From Spongiibacteraceae bacterium (lineage in GTDB: Bacteria; Pseudomonadota; Gammaproteobacteria; Pseudomonadales; Spongiibacteraceae), in the NCBI GenBank assembly GCA_002710725.1, contig PAKT01000090.1, positions 1-49,522 of the forward strand: DNA of 49,522 nucleotides, given 5' to 3'. Of the stretch, positions 25,699-34,353 are shown piece after piece. The stretch's first letter is position 1; the number at the start of each line of letters is the position of its first letter. A model generated the notes under the pieces. The model searched no databases. It had not been told where the DNA came from and saw nothing but the letters and a program-made list of their open reading frames with translations. The translations under genes and the position numbers were made by a program.

Positions 25699-26652
25699 AT
25701 GCGAGACAGATACACCGTCACGATTACCGATTACCGGGGTGCCCGTCACTTCAACCTCAGCCAGCTGATGCGCCGGATGCTCGGTGCCGTCGGCACGGTG
25801 GTAACGCTGGGGTTTGTGCTTGGCGCTTTTGCCATCTATATGCTGTCCACCAAAGTCTCGGCGCTGAATTCAGACCTGAAAATGCTGGAGAACTATCAGG
25901 CCCACATAAAGGACCAGAATCTGCAGCTGCTGCGCAAGCAGAAATCCCTGTTACACGCGGTTGAACAAAAAGCCGACGCACTCACCCGCATGAGTGACGA
26001 GCTGGGCGACCTGGAAATCCTGATAGGCCTCAAACCACAGACGGCCAATACCATCGCTGATCGACTCGACTCGGCCACCCTGACTGCCCAACAGAAAAGA
26101 TTGATGCTGGAATCCATCCCCAGCGGCCTGCCCCTGAAGCAAACCCGGCTGACCAGCGGCTACGGCATGCGTGTGCACCCGGTGCTCAACCGCAAAGCGC
26201 TGCACGGAGGCCTGGACATGAGCGCCCAAATTGGCACGCCGATCTACGCCACAGCGAACGGCGTAGTCGAATGGGCTGCACCCCACAAGAGCAGTGGTCT
26301 GGGCAATATGATCAAGCTCAACCACAATTACGGCTTCAGCTCGACCTTCGGCCACCTGAACAAGATACTGGTCAATGTCGGTGACTATGTGCAGCGCGGC
26401 GACCTGATTGGACACACCGGCAATACCGGCATGAGCAGCGCCCCTCACCTGCATTATGAAATTCGCTACCTGCATCGCAGGCTCGACCCAAAACCATTTA
26501 CTGACTGGTCCTTTGAGAACTATGATGTGTTGTTCGAACGGGAGGAGAATATAAAATGGGATTCCTTGGCCGAGTCAGTAAGGAAGGCGGTGATCAGCCC
26601 GGAACGACTGTTGTTGCAGGCGGAACCAAAATTGTCGGCGATCTCCAACTAA
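25699..26652 (+). CDS. M23 (LytM-type) peptidase, membrane-anchored
   Basis: A 317-residue protein. One transmembrane segment (about residues 32-52) follows a short cytoplasmic N-terminus, then a coiled-coil stretch (about 55-95) and a C-terminal LytM/M23 domain. Zinc ligands lie in KALHGGLDM and APHLHYEIR, and the substrate strand in TSGYGMRVHPV. Such proteins cut peptidoglycan cross-links or activate amidases in the periplasm. A bactofilin gene begins inside its 3' end; M23-bactofilin pairs shape cells in Caulobacter and Helicobacter. The last 97 bases are shared with the bactofilin gene in another frame, so the C-terminal tail is constrained by both proteins. Confidence 0.9.
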   Translation: MRDRYTVTITDYRGARHFNLSQLMRRMLGAVGTVVTLGFVLGAFAIYMLSTKVSALNSDLKMLENYQAHIKDQNLQLLRKQKSLLHAVEQKADALTRMSDELGDLEILIGLKPQTANTIADRLDSATLTAQQKRLMLESIPSGLPLKQTRLTSGYGMRVHPVLNRKALHGGLDMSAQIGTPIYATANGVVEWAAPHKSSGLGNMIKLNHNYGFSSTFGHLNKILVNVGDYVQRGDLIGHTGNTGMSSAPHLHYEIRYLHRRLDPKPFTDWSFENYDVLFEREENIKWDSLAESVRKAVISPERLLLQAEPKLSAISN

Positions 26653-27041
26653 GCGACGATTTTCATCTCGACGGCAGCATGGAAGGCAGACTGCGCTCCA
26701 GCCTGAACGTGTCAGTTGGCGTCAACGGTCAGTTTGACGGCGAAATCGAAGCCAAAAAAGTCATGATCAGCGGCCGTGTCGACGGAACCATTGACGCCGA
26801 GCGCCTGGAAATTGTCAGCACCGGACGTGTCACCGGTGAAATCAAGGTCACCGAGCTGGTCATTGAACCCGGCGGTCAGTTCAGCGGGACCAGTCAAATC
26901 AAAGAAGCCGGTGAATCCGCCCCACGCCAGCTCACTCACACCAGCAGCGCGCAACAGCCCACTGAAGTAAATGATACCGACAATGGCTCGGATTCCGATA
27001 AAGACGCCTCGCTGCGAGTCGACCCCTCCATTGCCGTCTGA
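26556..27041 (+). CDS. Bactofilin (polymer-forming cytoskeletal protein)
   Basis: A 161-residue bactofilin. The beta-helical core spans about residues 17-105, opening with TTVVAGGTKIVGDLQLSDD and continuing with repeated G-x-hydrophobic strands (GEIEAKKVMISGRVDGTIDA). The flexible C-terminal tail is rich in Ser, Asp and Gln. Bactofilins polymerise without nucleotides at the inner membrane and localise cell-wall enzymes. The start is well supported by GGGAGGAG 8 bases upstream, although it lies inside the M23 peptidase gene, giving a 97-base overlap. The two products probably act together. Confidence 0.92.
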   Translation: MGFLGRVSKEGGDQPGTTVVAGGTKIVGDLQLSDDFHLDGSMEGRLRSSLNVSVGVNGQFDGEIEAKKVMISGRVDGTIDAERLEIVSTGRVTGEIKVTELVIEPGGQFSGTSQIKEAGESAPRQLTHTSSAQQPTEVNDTDNGSDSDKDASLRVDPSIAV

Positions 27042-27172
27042 ACGAACCCAGGGCTCTCACCTAAACGGGTGATTTGCCCCGCCCCACCCGTCTTTAGAAT
27101 GCAGCTTGCTACCTGCTTCCAACCATACAAATAACAATTGCAGGGTCAACCCTGCGCACGGGGCAATATTCT

Positions 27173-29794
27173 ATGATTCACACCCACGTTAGGCGTCGGG
27201 CGCTGTGCCTGCCCGCGCTGCTGTGCGCCGCAGTTCTTAGCAGCACACCCGCTATCAGCCAGACCTCTTCGACGACAAAACCCCAGTCCGCCAACAAACG
27301 TGCCTTCACCGGCGCGCTGGAGGAAGTCGTCGTGACCGCCCGAAAGCGGGCAGAAAGTATTCAGGAGACACCGGTCGCCGTGACCGCGCTGAGCGGTGAC
27401 GACCTGCGGGCACAAGGCATCGTAAACACCAGCGAACTGGCCAAGTCCGTTCCCAGCCTGCAGATCAATAACAGCACCAGCCCCCAGATCTTTATTCGCG
27501 GTATCGGCCAGCGCGCCGGGCTGGTGCGCCAGGACCCCTCGGTCAGCGTCTATCTTGACGGCATCTTTATCCCACGTGCCGATGGTCAGCTGTTCGATAC
27601 TATCGACATTGACAGCGTGCAGGTACTGCGCGGTCCTCAGGGCACGCTCTTCGGGAAAAACAACACCGGTGGCGCGCTGGTATTCACCCTGACCAAGCCT
27701 GCGGATTACCAGCGCGGTTACGTCGAAGCCGCACTCGGCAATTACGACAGCCAGCGCCTGCGCGCGGCCTACGACTTCCCGATCAATGACGAGTTCTTCA
27801 CCCGTATAGCGGTTAACAGCAATCGCCGGGATGGTTTTATCAAGGACTTCTCCACATCCAACAACCAGTCGGTCGACCGCCTGTCGGCGACCTTTCAAAC
27901 TCGCTGGCTGGCGAGCGACGAGCTCACCATGGATACCTTTACCTTTATCGGCAAGATCGACGAGCGTTATCCGTCCTATCACTGCAAACTGGTCAGTGAA
28001 GATGCCCTGTTTGTGAATGGCCTCGGCATTCTCTGGCCGGGTGACACCGAACCCGCCAACCCCCGCGCGTACAAAGACAACTGCCTTGCCAACGACCGCG
28101 ACGCGCTGCCGGACCTGACGACCAACATGGGCACCAGTCAGCGCCACACCAAAAAACTCGATACCGTGATGTTTGGCACCACCTTCGACTGGGCGCTCAA
28201 TGACACCCACGACCTCAAGGCCATTCTCGGCTGGCGCGATGCCCTGAAAACCGGCCCCCAGACCAACAGCGACGATGCTGGCCCCGAGGAGTATCAGAAG
28301 GCAGTGATTCTCGGCGAGGGCGATCAGGAGTCTCTGACGGTTGAGTTTCAGCTCAATGGCAGCATTCTGGACAGTCGCCTCGACTACACCGCCGGCGTGT
28401 TCTGGCAACACGAGTACAAGTCGGAAACCTTCCTGACTTCCGACCCCATTATCGGCGCTGACGGCGTCGTGCTCGCGGGCCTGCTCGGCGCCCAGTTTGC
28501 CGGGCTGCCGCCAACACTGATACCGCAGCTTATCGGAACCCCGCTCCCCATCGTCGCCGCGCTGCTGCCCCTCGATACCCTGCAGGAATTTGATATCGAC
28601 GGCTACACCAGCGCGATCTTCACCCAGGCCACCTGGCATATAACCGAAAACCTGGAGCTGACCATTGGCGGTCGCTACACCGAGGAACGCCGCGAGTCCA
28701 CGCTGACCACCCAGGTCGCCGACAACGCGGCGGTCAGCGCCATCGTGGGCGCAGACCCGCGCTTTAATACGGTCTTCCCTGACCTGGCGATACACACCTT
28801 CAACGGTTTATGGATTCAAGACCCCATTCGCATCGCCAACGAAATCCTCAAAAGCGCCGTGGGCGGTGACGGCAATATTGGCTCCCCCCTGCTGGCGCCG
28901 AAAGTCGACGAGCGCGACGCCACCTTCCGCCAATTCACTCCCATGGCTTCGGCCTCCTGGTTTGTGCCGAGCGACTGGCTTGATGACGGCCCCCTGGATT
29001 CGCTGCTGCTGTATGCCACCTGGAGTAACGGCTTTAAATCGGGCTTTCTGGAACCCAGCGGTCAGGACGGCCTGGTAGTAGTTGAACCGGAGAAACTGGA
29101 AAACCGGGAAATCGGCTTCAAAATCGATGCCTTTGAGCGCTCCGTGCGACTGAATGTTGCTCTGTACTCGATGATATTTGAAGACATGCAGTTGATTACG
29201 GTAAAGACTGACTCAGCCAACACATTGGTTGTGACTTCGCAGAACGCCGGTAAATCGATGATTGAGGGCGGCGAAATGGAGCTGATGTGGCTCCCCAGCC
29301 CGCAGGCGATGATTACTTTCAGCTACAGTAACAACAATTACAAATTCAAAGAGTTTCTGGATCAGGATCTCACTGCGCTGGCCGTCAGAGGCCAGAATGT
29401 GACTATCGATCGAAGCGACGAGCAGTTTCCCGTATCACCGGAACAGACTGCTTCACTGGGTATGCAATACACCTTCGTGACATCAGTTGGACTGATCACA
29501 CCCCGGCTGGATTTCAGCTATAAAAGCGAAATTTACCTGGGCTTCGACAACGGCTCCTGGGATGTCCGCCACACCAACCCCGAAGGCGTTTATTCCGAGG
29601 CCTACACGCTGGTGGACGCACGCCTGACCTGGGCCAATAACGATGACGATCTCTCGGTGTCAGCCTATGTCAAAAACGCCACCGACGAGCGCTATGACAT
29701 CGGCGCTGTAGCCACGGGGGACTCTATAGGCACTTTTGCCCAAGCTCTGGGTGATCCGCGTTTCTATGGCGTGGAAGTTCGAAAAACATTTTAA
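27173..29794 (+). CDS. TonB-dependent outer-membrane receptor
   Basis: An 873-residue TonB-dependent receptor. A signal peptide ends near residue 29 (PAISQ), followed by a plug domain opening with EEVVVTARKRAESIQETPVAV and containing SVYLDGIFIPRADG and VLRGPQGTLFGKNNTGGAL. The large beta-barrel ends in the aromatic GVEVRKTF. It belongs to the broad group found in marine gammaproteobacteria and sphingomonads that take up carbohydrates, aromatics or hydrophobic compounds, not clearly a siderophore receptor. No ExbB/ExbD/TonB is nearby. The substrate is unknown; import of a steroid or aromatic compound for the block at 42-47 kb is a speculation only. Confidence 0.93.
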   Translation: MIHTHVRRRALCLPALLCAAVLSSTPAISQTSSTTKPQSANKRAFTGALEEVVVTARKRAESIQETPVAVTALSGDDLRAQGIVNTSELAKSVPSLQINNSTSPQIFIRGIGQRAGLVRQDPSVSVYLDGIFIPRADGQLFDTIDIDSVQVLRGPQGTLFGKNNTGGALVFTLTKPADYQRGYVEAALGNYDSQRLRAAYDFPINDEFFTRIAVNSNRRDGFIKDFSTSNNQSVDRLSATFQTRWLASDELTMDTFTFIGKIDERYPSYHCKLVSEDALFVNGLGILWPGDTEPANPRAYKDNCLANDRDALPDLTTNMGTSQRHTKKLDTVMFGTTFDWALNDTHDLKAILGWRDALKTGPQTNSDDAGPEEYQKAVILGEGDQESLTVEFQLNGSILDSRLDYTAGVFWQHEYKSETFLTSDPIIGADGVVLAGLLGAQFAGLPPTLIPQLIGTPLPIVAALLPLDTLQEFDIDGYTSAIFTQATWHITENLELTIGGRYTEERRESTLTTQVADNAAVSAIVGADPRFNTVFPDLAIHTFNGLWIQDPIRIANEILKSAVGGDGNIGSPLLAPKVDERDATFRQFTPMASASWFVPSDWLDDGPLDSLLLYATWSNGFKSGFLEPSGQDGLVVVEPEKLENREIGFKIDAFERSVRLNVALYSMIFEDMQLITVKTDSANTLVVTSQNAGKSMIEGGEMELMWLPSPQAMITFSYSNNNYKFKEFLDQDLTALAVRGQNVTIDRSDEQFPVSPEQTASLGMQYTFVTSVGLITPRLDFSYKSEIYLGFDNGSWDVRHTNPEGVYSEAYTLVDARLTWANNDDDLSVSAYVKNATDERYDIGAVATGDSIGTFAQALGDPRFYGVEVRKTF

Positions 29795-29801
29795 CTGCCT
29801 C

Positions 29802-29824
29802 GCAGCCGGGTATCGCCCGGCTGC
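29802..29824 (+). terminator. Hairpin after the TonB-dependent receptor gene
   Basis: GCAGCCGGG-TATCG-CCCGGCTGC has perfect 9-bp arms 7 bases after the stop. No T-run follows. Confidence 0.65.
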
Positions 29825-29976
29825 AGGCCCTGTGGCAGTGAAAATGTGATAAACCTCTACTTTTCAATCAGTTCCCTGCCATCTCACAGACAAATTAACA
29901 AACATTCCCACTGCATCCCGCACCTTCATAGTGCAGTATCCCCTCCCACCAAACACTATCGTGTGGAGGAACCCTC

Positions 29977-30483
29977 ATGAAGAAAGTTCTCTGTTTTGCA
30001 GCCGCCGGTTTAATCGCCGCCGGTGCAAGCGCCCAATCAAGCCAACCCCAGCTCTACGGCAGCGCCTCCTACGGCCTGCTGGAAACCGAAGTCGGCAGCA
30101 CCGACTTTGACACGCCAACCCTGAACCTGGCCTTTGGTGGCAAGTTCAACCCCAACTTCGCGCTGGAAGGACGACTCGGTTTTGGCGTCGGTGACGACAG
30201 CGAAAACGGATTCGAAGTAGAGATCGAGGACTACCTTGCCATCTACGCAAAACCCATTCTCCCCGTGTCTGACGTGGTCTCGGTCTACGCTCTGCTGGGC
30301 CTTGCTGAAACCGCAATCGATACCAACTTTGGCGACGAAGATGATGATGACTTCAGCTACGGTATCGGCATCAGCGCCCGTCTGAACAACGGCATCGATC
30401 TGTTCGGCGAGTATATTTCGCTGTATGACGACGACAATGTCGAAATCGGCGGCATCAACCTCGGCGCGAGCATGCGCTTCTAA
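29977..30483 (+). CDS. Small outer-membrane beta-barrel protein
   Basis: A 168-residue protein with a signal peptide (MKKVLCFAAAGLIAAGASA, cut near residue 19). About eight alternating strands follow, ending in a terminal Phe (LGASMRF), the pattern of OmpA/OmpX-type eight-stranded barrels (PF13505-like). Loops are acidic (GDEDDDDF, YDDDNVEIG). A GTGGAGGA ribosome site precedes the ATG. A strong terminator follows. The role is unknown; such proteins are often surface adhesion or envelope-stability factors. Confidence 0.8.
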   Translation: MKKVLCFAAAGLIAAGASAQSSQPQLYGSASYGLLETEVGSTDFDTPTLNLAFGGKFNPNFALEGRLGFGVGDDSENGFEVEIEDYLAIYAKPILPVSDVVSVYALLGLAETAIDTNFGDEDDDDFSYGIGISARLNNGIDLFGEYISLYDDDNVEIGGINLGASMRF

Positions 30484-30504
30484 GCACCCTCACGCGGCAC
30501 TTCC

Positions 30505-30538
30505 GGTCTGGGTGGTCAAGACGCCACCCAGACCTTTT
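30505..30538 (+). terminator. Strong terminator between the beta-barrel gene and the alcohol dehydrogenase gene
   Basis: GGTCTGGGTGG and CCACCCAGACC (perfect 11-bp arms) are followed by TTTT. The second arm lies within the last codons of the convergent alcohol dehydrogenase gene. Confidence 0.88.
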
Positions 30539-31679
30539 CATACAAACCGATAATGTCTTCACGCTCCGGCACCCGTGGGTTGTTGGCGGGCGAACCCGAC
30601 GCCAGTGCCTGATCGGCCATCAGTGACATCAACGACGTCCAATCGGCCTCGCCAATACCAAATTCCGCTGGCGAGGGCACGTTCAAGTCAGCGCACAACT
30701 GACGCAAGCCCGATACCAGCTTTGCCACAGCCATCTCCGTATTGTCTGACTGAGCCGCGTAGCCCATCGCCCGCGCGCTGTCCGCGTAGCGCTCGGGCGC
30801 GCCCGGCACTGACCAGGCGGTTACCTCCGGCAGTAACATCGCATTACTCAAGCCGTGGGGCACGTGAAAATGCGCACCAATGGGACGGCTCATGCCGTGA
30901 ATCAGGGTGACCGAGGCATTCGAGAAGGCAATACCGCCCTGGGTCGCCGCCAGCATCATCGCTTCCCGCGCGGCGCGATTATCCGGTTCGGCACAGGCAA
31001 TCGGCAGGTGCTCGACGATGCTGCGCATACAACTCAGTGCGATCGGATCGGTAAAGGGGTTAGCCTTGCGACTGACGTAGGCCTCAAGCGCATGGCACAG
31101 ACTGTCCAGACCAGCATCGGCTGTCAGGCGGTAAGGCATGGTCATCGACAGCTCAAAGTCCACCAGCGCGGCCACGGGCATCAATCCCAGCCCCATGCAC
31201 AACATCTTTTCCTGGGTTTCGGAATCGGTGGCTACGGCTGCGCGGGTCGCCTCTGAGCCCGTGCCGGCGGTCGAAGGAATTGCAATCACCGGCAAGCCGC
31301 TGTCGAGGGTAGCCGGCACCTTGTAGTTGCGCAATTTACCCTCGCGGGTCGCCATTACGGCAATAAACTTGGCCGTGTCGATGGCGCTGCCGCCGCCAAG
31401 CGCGATAATCGCGTCGTGCTCACCACCCTTGAGCAGGTCCAGCCCGGCGTCGATGGAATCCGTGGTGGGGTCCGGCACCACCCCCGAGAAGACGCGCAGC
31501 GCCATGCCCTTGTCGCGCAGGGCCTGTTCCAGTGCGTCGGCATGCCCCTGCCCCTTCAGAAATTCATCGACGACCAGAAAGGGCCGGCTCAGCCCAAGGC
31601 TCTGCAAGACTTCGCCGATCTCGTGTCGTGCGCCGGCGCCCACGCGCAACACCCGCGGCAGTAACAGCGTTGAATCCAT
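30516..31679 (-). CDS. Iron-containing alcohol dehydrogenase
   Basis: A 387-residue group III (iron-activated) alcohol dehydrogenase. The nucleotide-binding GGGSAID is at 95-101, and the metal ligands fit D192, H196 (LDSLCHALEAY), H261 (LIHGMSRPIG) and H275 (VPHGLSNAML). The family oxidises primary alcohols or reduces aldehydes with NAD(P), including butanol, 1,3-propanediol and methanol dehydrogenases; substrate is not defined by sequence. AGAAGGGA precedes ATG 31679. It is convergent with the beta-barrel gene and shares its terminator. It stands alone in the window. Confidence 0.92.
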   Translation of the reverse strand: MDSTLLLPRVLRVGAGARHEIGEVLQSLGLSRPFLVVDEFLKGQGHADALEQALRDKGMALRVFSGVVPDPTTDSIDAGLDLLKGGEHDAIIALGGGSAIDTAKFIAVMATREGKLRNYKVPATLDSGLPVIAIPSTAGTGSEATRAAVATDSETQEKMLCMGLGLMPVAALVDFELSMTMPYRLTADAGLDSLCHALEAYVSRKANPFTDPIALSCMRSIVEHLPIACAEPDNRAAREAMMLAATQGGIAFSNASVTLIHGMSRPIGAHFHVPHGLSNAMLLPEVTAWSVPGAPERYADSARAMGYAAQSDNTEMAVAKLVSGLRQLCADLNVPSPAEFGIGEADWTSLMSLMADQALASGSPANNPRVPEREDIIGLYEKVWVAS

Positions 31680-31813
31680 TCCCTTCTCCCAAAGCAGATG
31701 ACTTGTAACCGGGCATTATAAGGAATGCCCAGCATAGACCACTTCGATCCGACCGAGGCCGAACCTTTTTGCTACCATCGGTGATGCTACCACTGAGAGC
31801 GAGGAAGTCTTCC

Positions 31814-32125
31814 ATGGAACCCGGTGTTCACAGCATCAATTCTCTGTTCAGGCAACTGGGGTTGCCTGACGGTGACAAAGACATTGAGAGCTTCATTCAA
31901 TCTCATCAACCACTCCCGGGTCGCGTTTGCCTGCAGGATGCCGCGTTCTGGTCGCCTGCCCAGGCCGATTTTCTGCGCGAAGCCATCAGCGACGATGCCG
32001 ACTGGGCCGAAGTGGTGGATGAACTGGACGCCCGCCTGCACACCACGCCTCGCAGACCCCTTCCGGGCAAACCCTGGCTGACCGAAGGCTGTCGCGCCTA
32101 TCTGCCGGAAATGTGCGGTTACTGA
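31814..32125 (+). CDS. DUF2789 family protein
   Basis: A 103-residue small soluble protein with the DUF2789 pattern: N-terminal HSINSLFRQLGLPDGDKDIE, a central AAFWSPAQADFLREAISDDA and DWAEVVDELDARL. Function of the family is unknown. ATG 31814 is preferred over the in-frame 31769 because of GAGG upstream and the usual family start (MEP-VH). It is divergent from the alcohol dehydrogenase gene with a 134-base gap. Confidence 0.8.
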   Translation: MEPGVHSINSLFRQLGLPDGDKDIESFIQSHQPLPGRVCLQDAAFWSPAQADFLREAISDDADWAEVVDELDARLHTTPRRPLPGKPWLTEGCRAYLPEMCGY

Positions 32126-32219
32126 TAACACGCTCCGCCAGAGAATAATCGGCTCCAGACACTAAGCAGTAGTGCATTTTTCTCGTTATACTCCCCGGCA
32201 TAACCAGGGAGGTTTAGTC

Positions 32220-33149
32220 TTGCGCTTAGTATTAGGGTTTCTGATTATCGCGGTGTTGTTGGTGCTGCCACTGCTGGCCCCCCAACTGGAAAATCACCAG
32301 CCACTGATTGATTACCGGCAGGAGCGAAATCTGTCGCTCGCGGCCTCGGAAAGCGGGATTACCCGCTATCAGAGCTGGGGAAGAGGCAACGACCCGGTCG
32401 TGGTATTGATTCACAGCTTCAATGGCTATCTGGAAACCTGGGAACCCAACATAGAAGCCCTGGTCAACGCGGGCTACCGGGTCGTGGCCTACGACCTGTT
32501 TGGTCGTGGCCTGTCGGACCGGCCACTGAAACCGCACACCCTGTCGCTGTTCCGCGAGCAATTGACCGCCCTGCGCGATACCCTCGGCATTACCAAGCCC
32601 ATGCACCTGATCGGCGCCTCTTTCGGCTGCGTCATCGCCAGCGACTTTGCGCTGCATCACCCGGATCAGGTCAAAAGCCTGACTTTGACCGGCCCCGCCG
32701 GCTGGCCCGATGACAAAAACGCGGCGCAGGAATGGGCCAGAAAGCCCTTTCTCGGCGAGTATATTTTTTACTATGCGGGCAAGCCGCTGTTGCTGTCCAA
32801 ACTCGACAGCTATCTGCTCAATCAGGAGGACAACCTCTGGGCCAAGGCTTACTGGAAGGTCTACCAGAATTACCCTGGCGTGAAACGTGCAGCTCTGTCG
32901 ACCCTGCGCTATTCGCCGGTGCTCGACTACACCGCCGGCTGGCAAAACCTCGGTAAAACCAAAATACCCGTTCAGTTTATCTGGGGCCGTCAGGACAGCA
33001 GCTTCCCCTACTACCACCACCGCGAAGCCGAGAAACTGATCCCCCAAGCCGAGATTGTCGCCATCGACAGCGCCGAGCACTGGGTCAACGTCGATCAGCC
33101 GGCCGAAACCAACCGCGCGATAATCGACTTTCTGCGCGGAATACGCTGA
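32220..33149 (+). CDS. Alpha/beta hydrolase with N-terminal membrane anchor
   Basis: About 309 residues from TTG 32220, which has GGGAGG 8 bases upstream; a GTG at 32172 in the same frame lacks a site. The N-terminus is a hydrophobic anchor (about 20 residues), followed by an alpha/beta hydrolase fold. The nucleophile elbow is GASFG, the acid is likely the Asp in WGRQDSSF, and the base is the His in SAEHWVNVDQ. HSFNGYLETWEPN forms the oxyanion region. The substrate is unknown. It is followed without a gap by a methyltransferase gene, implying an operon. Confidence 0.82.
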   Translation: MRLVLGFLIIAVLLVLPLLAPQLENHQPLIDYRQERNLSLAASESGITRYQSWGRGNDPVVVLIHSFNGYLETWEPNIEALVNAGYRVVAYDLFGRGLSDRPLKPHTLSLFREQLTALRDTLGITKPMHLIGASFGCVIASDFALHHPDQVKSLTLTGPAGWPDDKNAAQEWARKPFLGEYIFYYAGKPLLLSKLDSYLLNQEDNLWAKAYWKVYQNYPGVKRAALSTLRYSPVLDYTAGWQNLGKTKIPVQFIWGRQDSSFPYYHHREAEKLIPQAEIVAIDSAEHWVNVDQPAETNRAIIDFLRGIR

Positions 33150-33833
33150 ATGAGTCTCGCGGACGCGCATCAGGAACAGGCCATACTGTCTTCATGGCAG
33201 GTCAATGCGGCCCCCTGGACTGACGCGGTGCGCCAGCGCCAGATTGCCAGCCGCGAAAGGCTGACCAACGCCGCCATTATAGAAACGCTGCTCGCTATCA
33301 AACCCGATGCGCTGCTTGATATCGGCTGTGGCGAAGGCTGGCTGTGTAGAGCACTCTCCGCCCACAACATCGCGTGCACTGGCGTGGACGCCATCGACGA
33401 TCTGGTGCAGCAGGCGCGGGCCAGGGGCGGCCGCTACCTGCGCCTGGACTATCACGACCTGGCACATGTCCCCTTGCAGCCGGTGGATTGCGCCGTTTGC
33501 AACTTCTCGCTGATTGGAAAAACCTCGACCGAAGCGGTGTTTGCCGCCGCTTCGCACTTTCTGAAAACAGGTGGCAGACTGGTGGTACAAACCCTGCACC
33601 CGGTCACGGCCTGCGGCGAGCACCCCTATGAAGACGGCTGGCGCGAAGGTTCCTGGCAGGGGTTTTCTGAGCGCTTTCAGCAAGCGGCGCCCTGGTATTT
33701 TCGCACCCTGCCCAGCTGGCAGTCGCTGTTTGCTGAGCACGGTTTCAGTCTCGAACAGCAGCGGGAACCAACGCCTGACGATAGCGACCTGCCCCAGTCT
33801 CTGATTCTGGTCGGTAAGTTAACCCCGGGGTAA
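33150..33833 (+). CDS. Class I SAM-dependent methyltransferase
   Basis: A 227-residue Rossmann-fold methyltransferase. Motif I is LLDIGCGEGWLCRAL at about 55-69, motif II GVDAIDDLV, and the post-motif strand is VDCAVCNFSLIGK. The start codon immediately follows the hydrolase TGA. The substrate is not apparent; the C-terminal aromatic stretch (APWYFRTLPSWQSLF) resembles small-molecule O- or N-methyltransferases. Probably co-expressed with the hydrolase upstream. Confidence 0.85.
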   Translation: MSLADAHQEQAILSSWQVNAAPWTDAVRQRQIASRERLTNAAIIETLLAIKPDALLDIGCGEGWLCRALSAHNIACTGVDAIDDLVQQARARGGRYLRLDYHDLAHVPLQPVDCAVCNFSLIGKTSTEAVFAAASHFLKTGGRLVVQTLHPVTACGEHPYEDGWREGSWQGFSERFQQAAPWYFRTLPSWQSLFAEHGFSLEQQREPTPDDSDLPQSLILVGKLTPG

Positions 33834-33894
33834 TGCTGGACGACTGGCCGCTGTGCAAAAATCATGAGCGCTAAACCAGAATAAGGACAAACTC

Positions 33895-34353
33895 ATGCCC
33901 ATGCGCCTCAATCATATGGAGCTGACCTTTCCGGAAGGCACTCTGACCCCGGAATTCAAACAGCAGATCACGGATTTTTACCAGGAACTGTTTGGCTGGA
34001 ACACGCTGGAAATCGATATCGTCGAGCAGAAAGCCCTGCTGCTGATGCTCGATGAGGATGTGAGCCAGTTTATTTTATTGGCCGAAAGCCCCAAGCCTAT
34101 GCAGTCTCCCAGCTACGACCACCTGGGGCTGCTGTTCGATACCCGCGAAGAAGTGGACGCCCTGCTGGAAAAGGCCAAGGCCATGCAGACAGTGAATAAC
34201 GAGATTCAGATAAAAGAATACGAAGACCTGAAGGAAGGCGGTACCATTGTCCACGCCTTTTACGTCAGACACCTGCTGCCTATCTGGTTTGATGTGCAAT
34301 CCATCGACTACGAAAATGGCCTCGAGCCGGCCCGGAAGTGGCACTATGGCTGA
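33895..34353 (+). CDS. VOC-superfamily (glyoxalase-like) protein
   Basis: A 152-residue protein with a vicinal-oxygen-chelate pattern: RLNHMELTFPEG at the N-terminus, FYQELFGWNTLEID, then a second half with YDHLGLLFDTREEVDALL. Such proteins bind a divalent metal, but the ligand set here (H7, H97 and candidates near the C-terminus) is incomplete as read, so it may be a non-catalytic or resistance-type member. It is too short to be an extradiol ring-cleavage dioxygenase. Its stop overlaps the start of the next gene (ATGGCTGA). Confidence 0.72.
   Translation: MPMRLNHMELTFPEGTLTPEFKQQITDFYQELFGWNTLEIDIVEQKALLLMLDEDVSQFILLAESPKPMQSPSYDHLGLLFDTREEVDALLEKAKAMQTVNNEIQIKEYEDLKEGGTIVHAFYVRHLLPIWFDVQSIDYENGLEPARKWHYG

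Noticed and set aside
27146-28795. 549-codon minus-strand ORF opposite the TonB-dependent receptor
   Set aside because: It is antisense to a clear receptor gene with signal peptide and plug motifs, has no recognisable domain, and reflects codon bias on the opposite strand.
33895-34353. VOC-family gene as the missing extradiol dioxygenase
   Set aside because: At 152 residues it is about half the length of HsaC/TesB and lacks the two-domain VOC arrangement and full iron ligand set.
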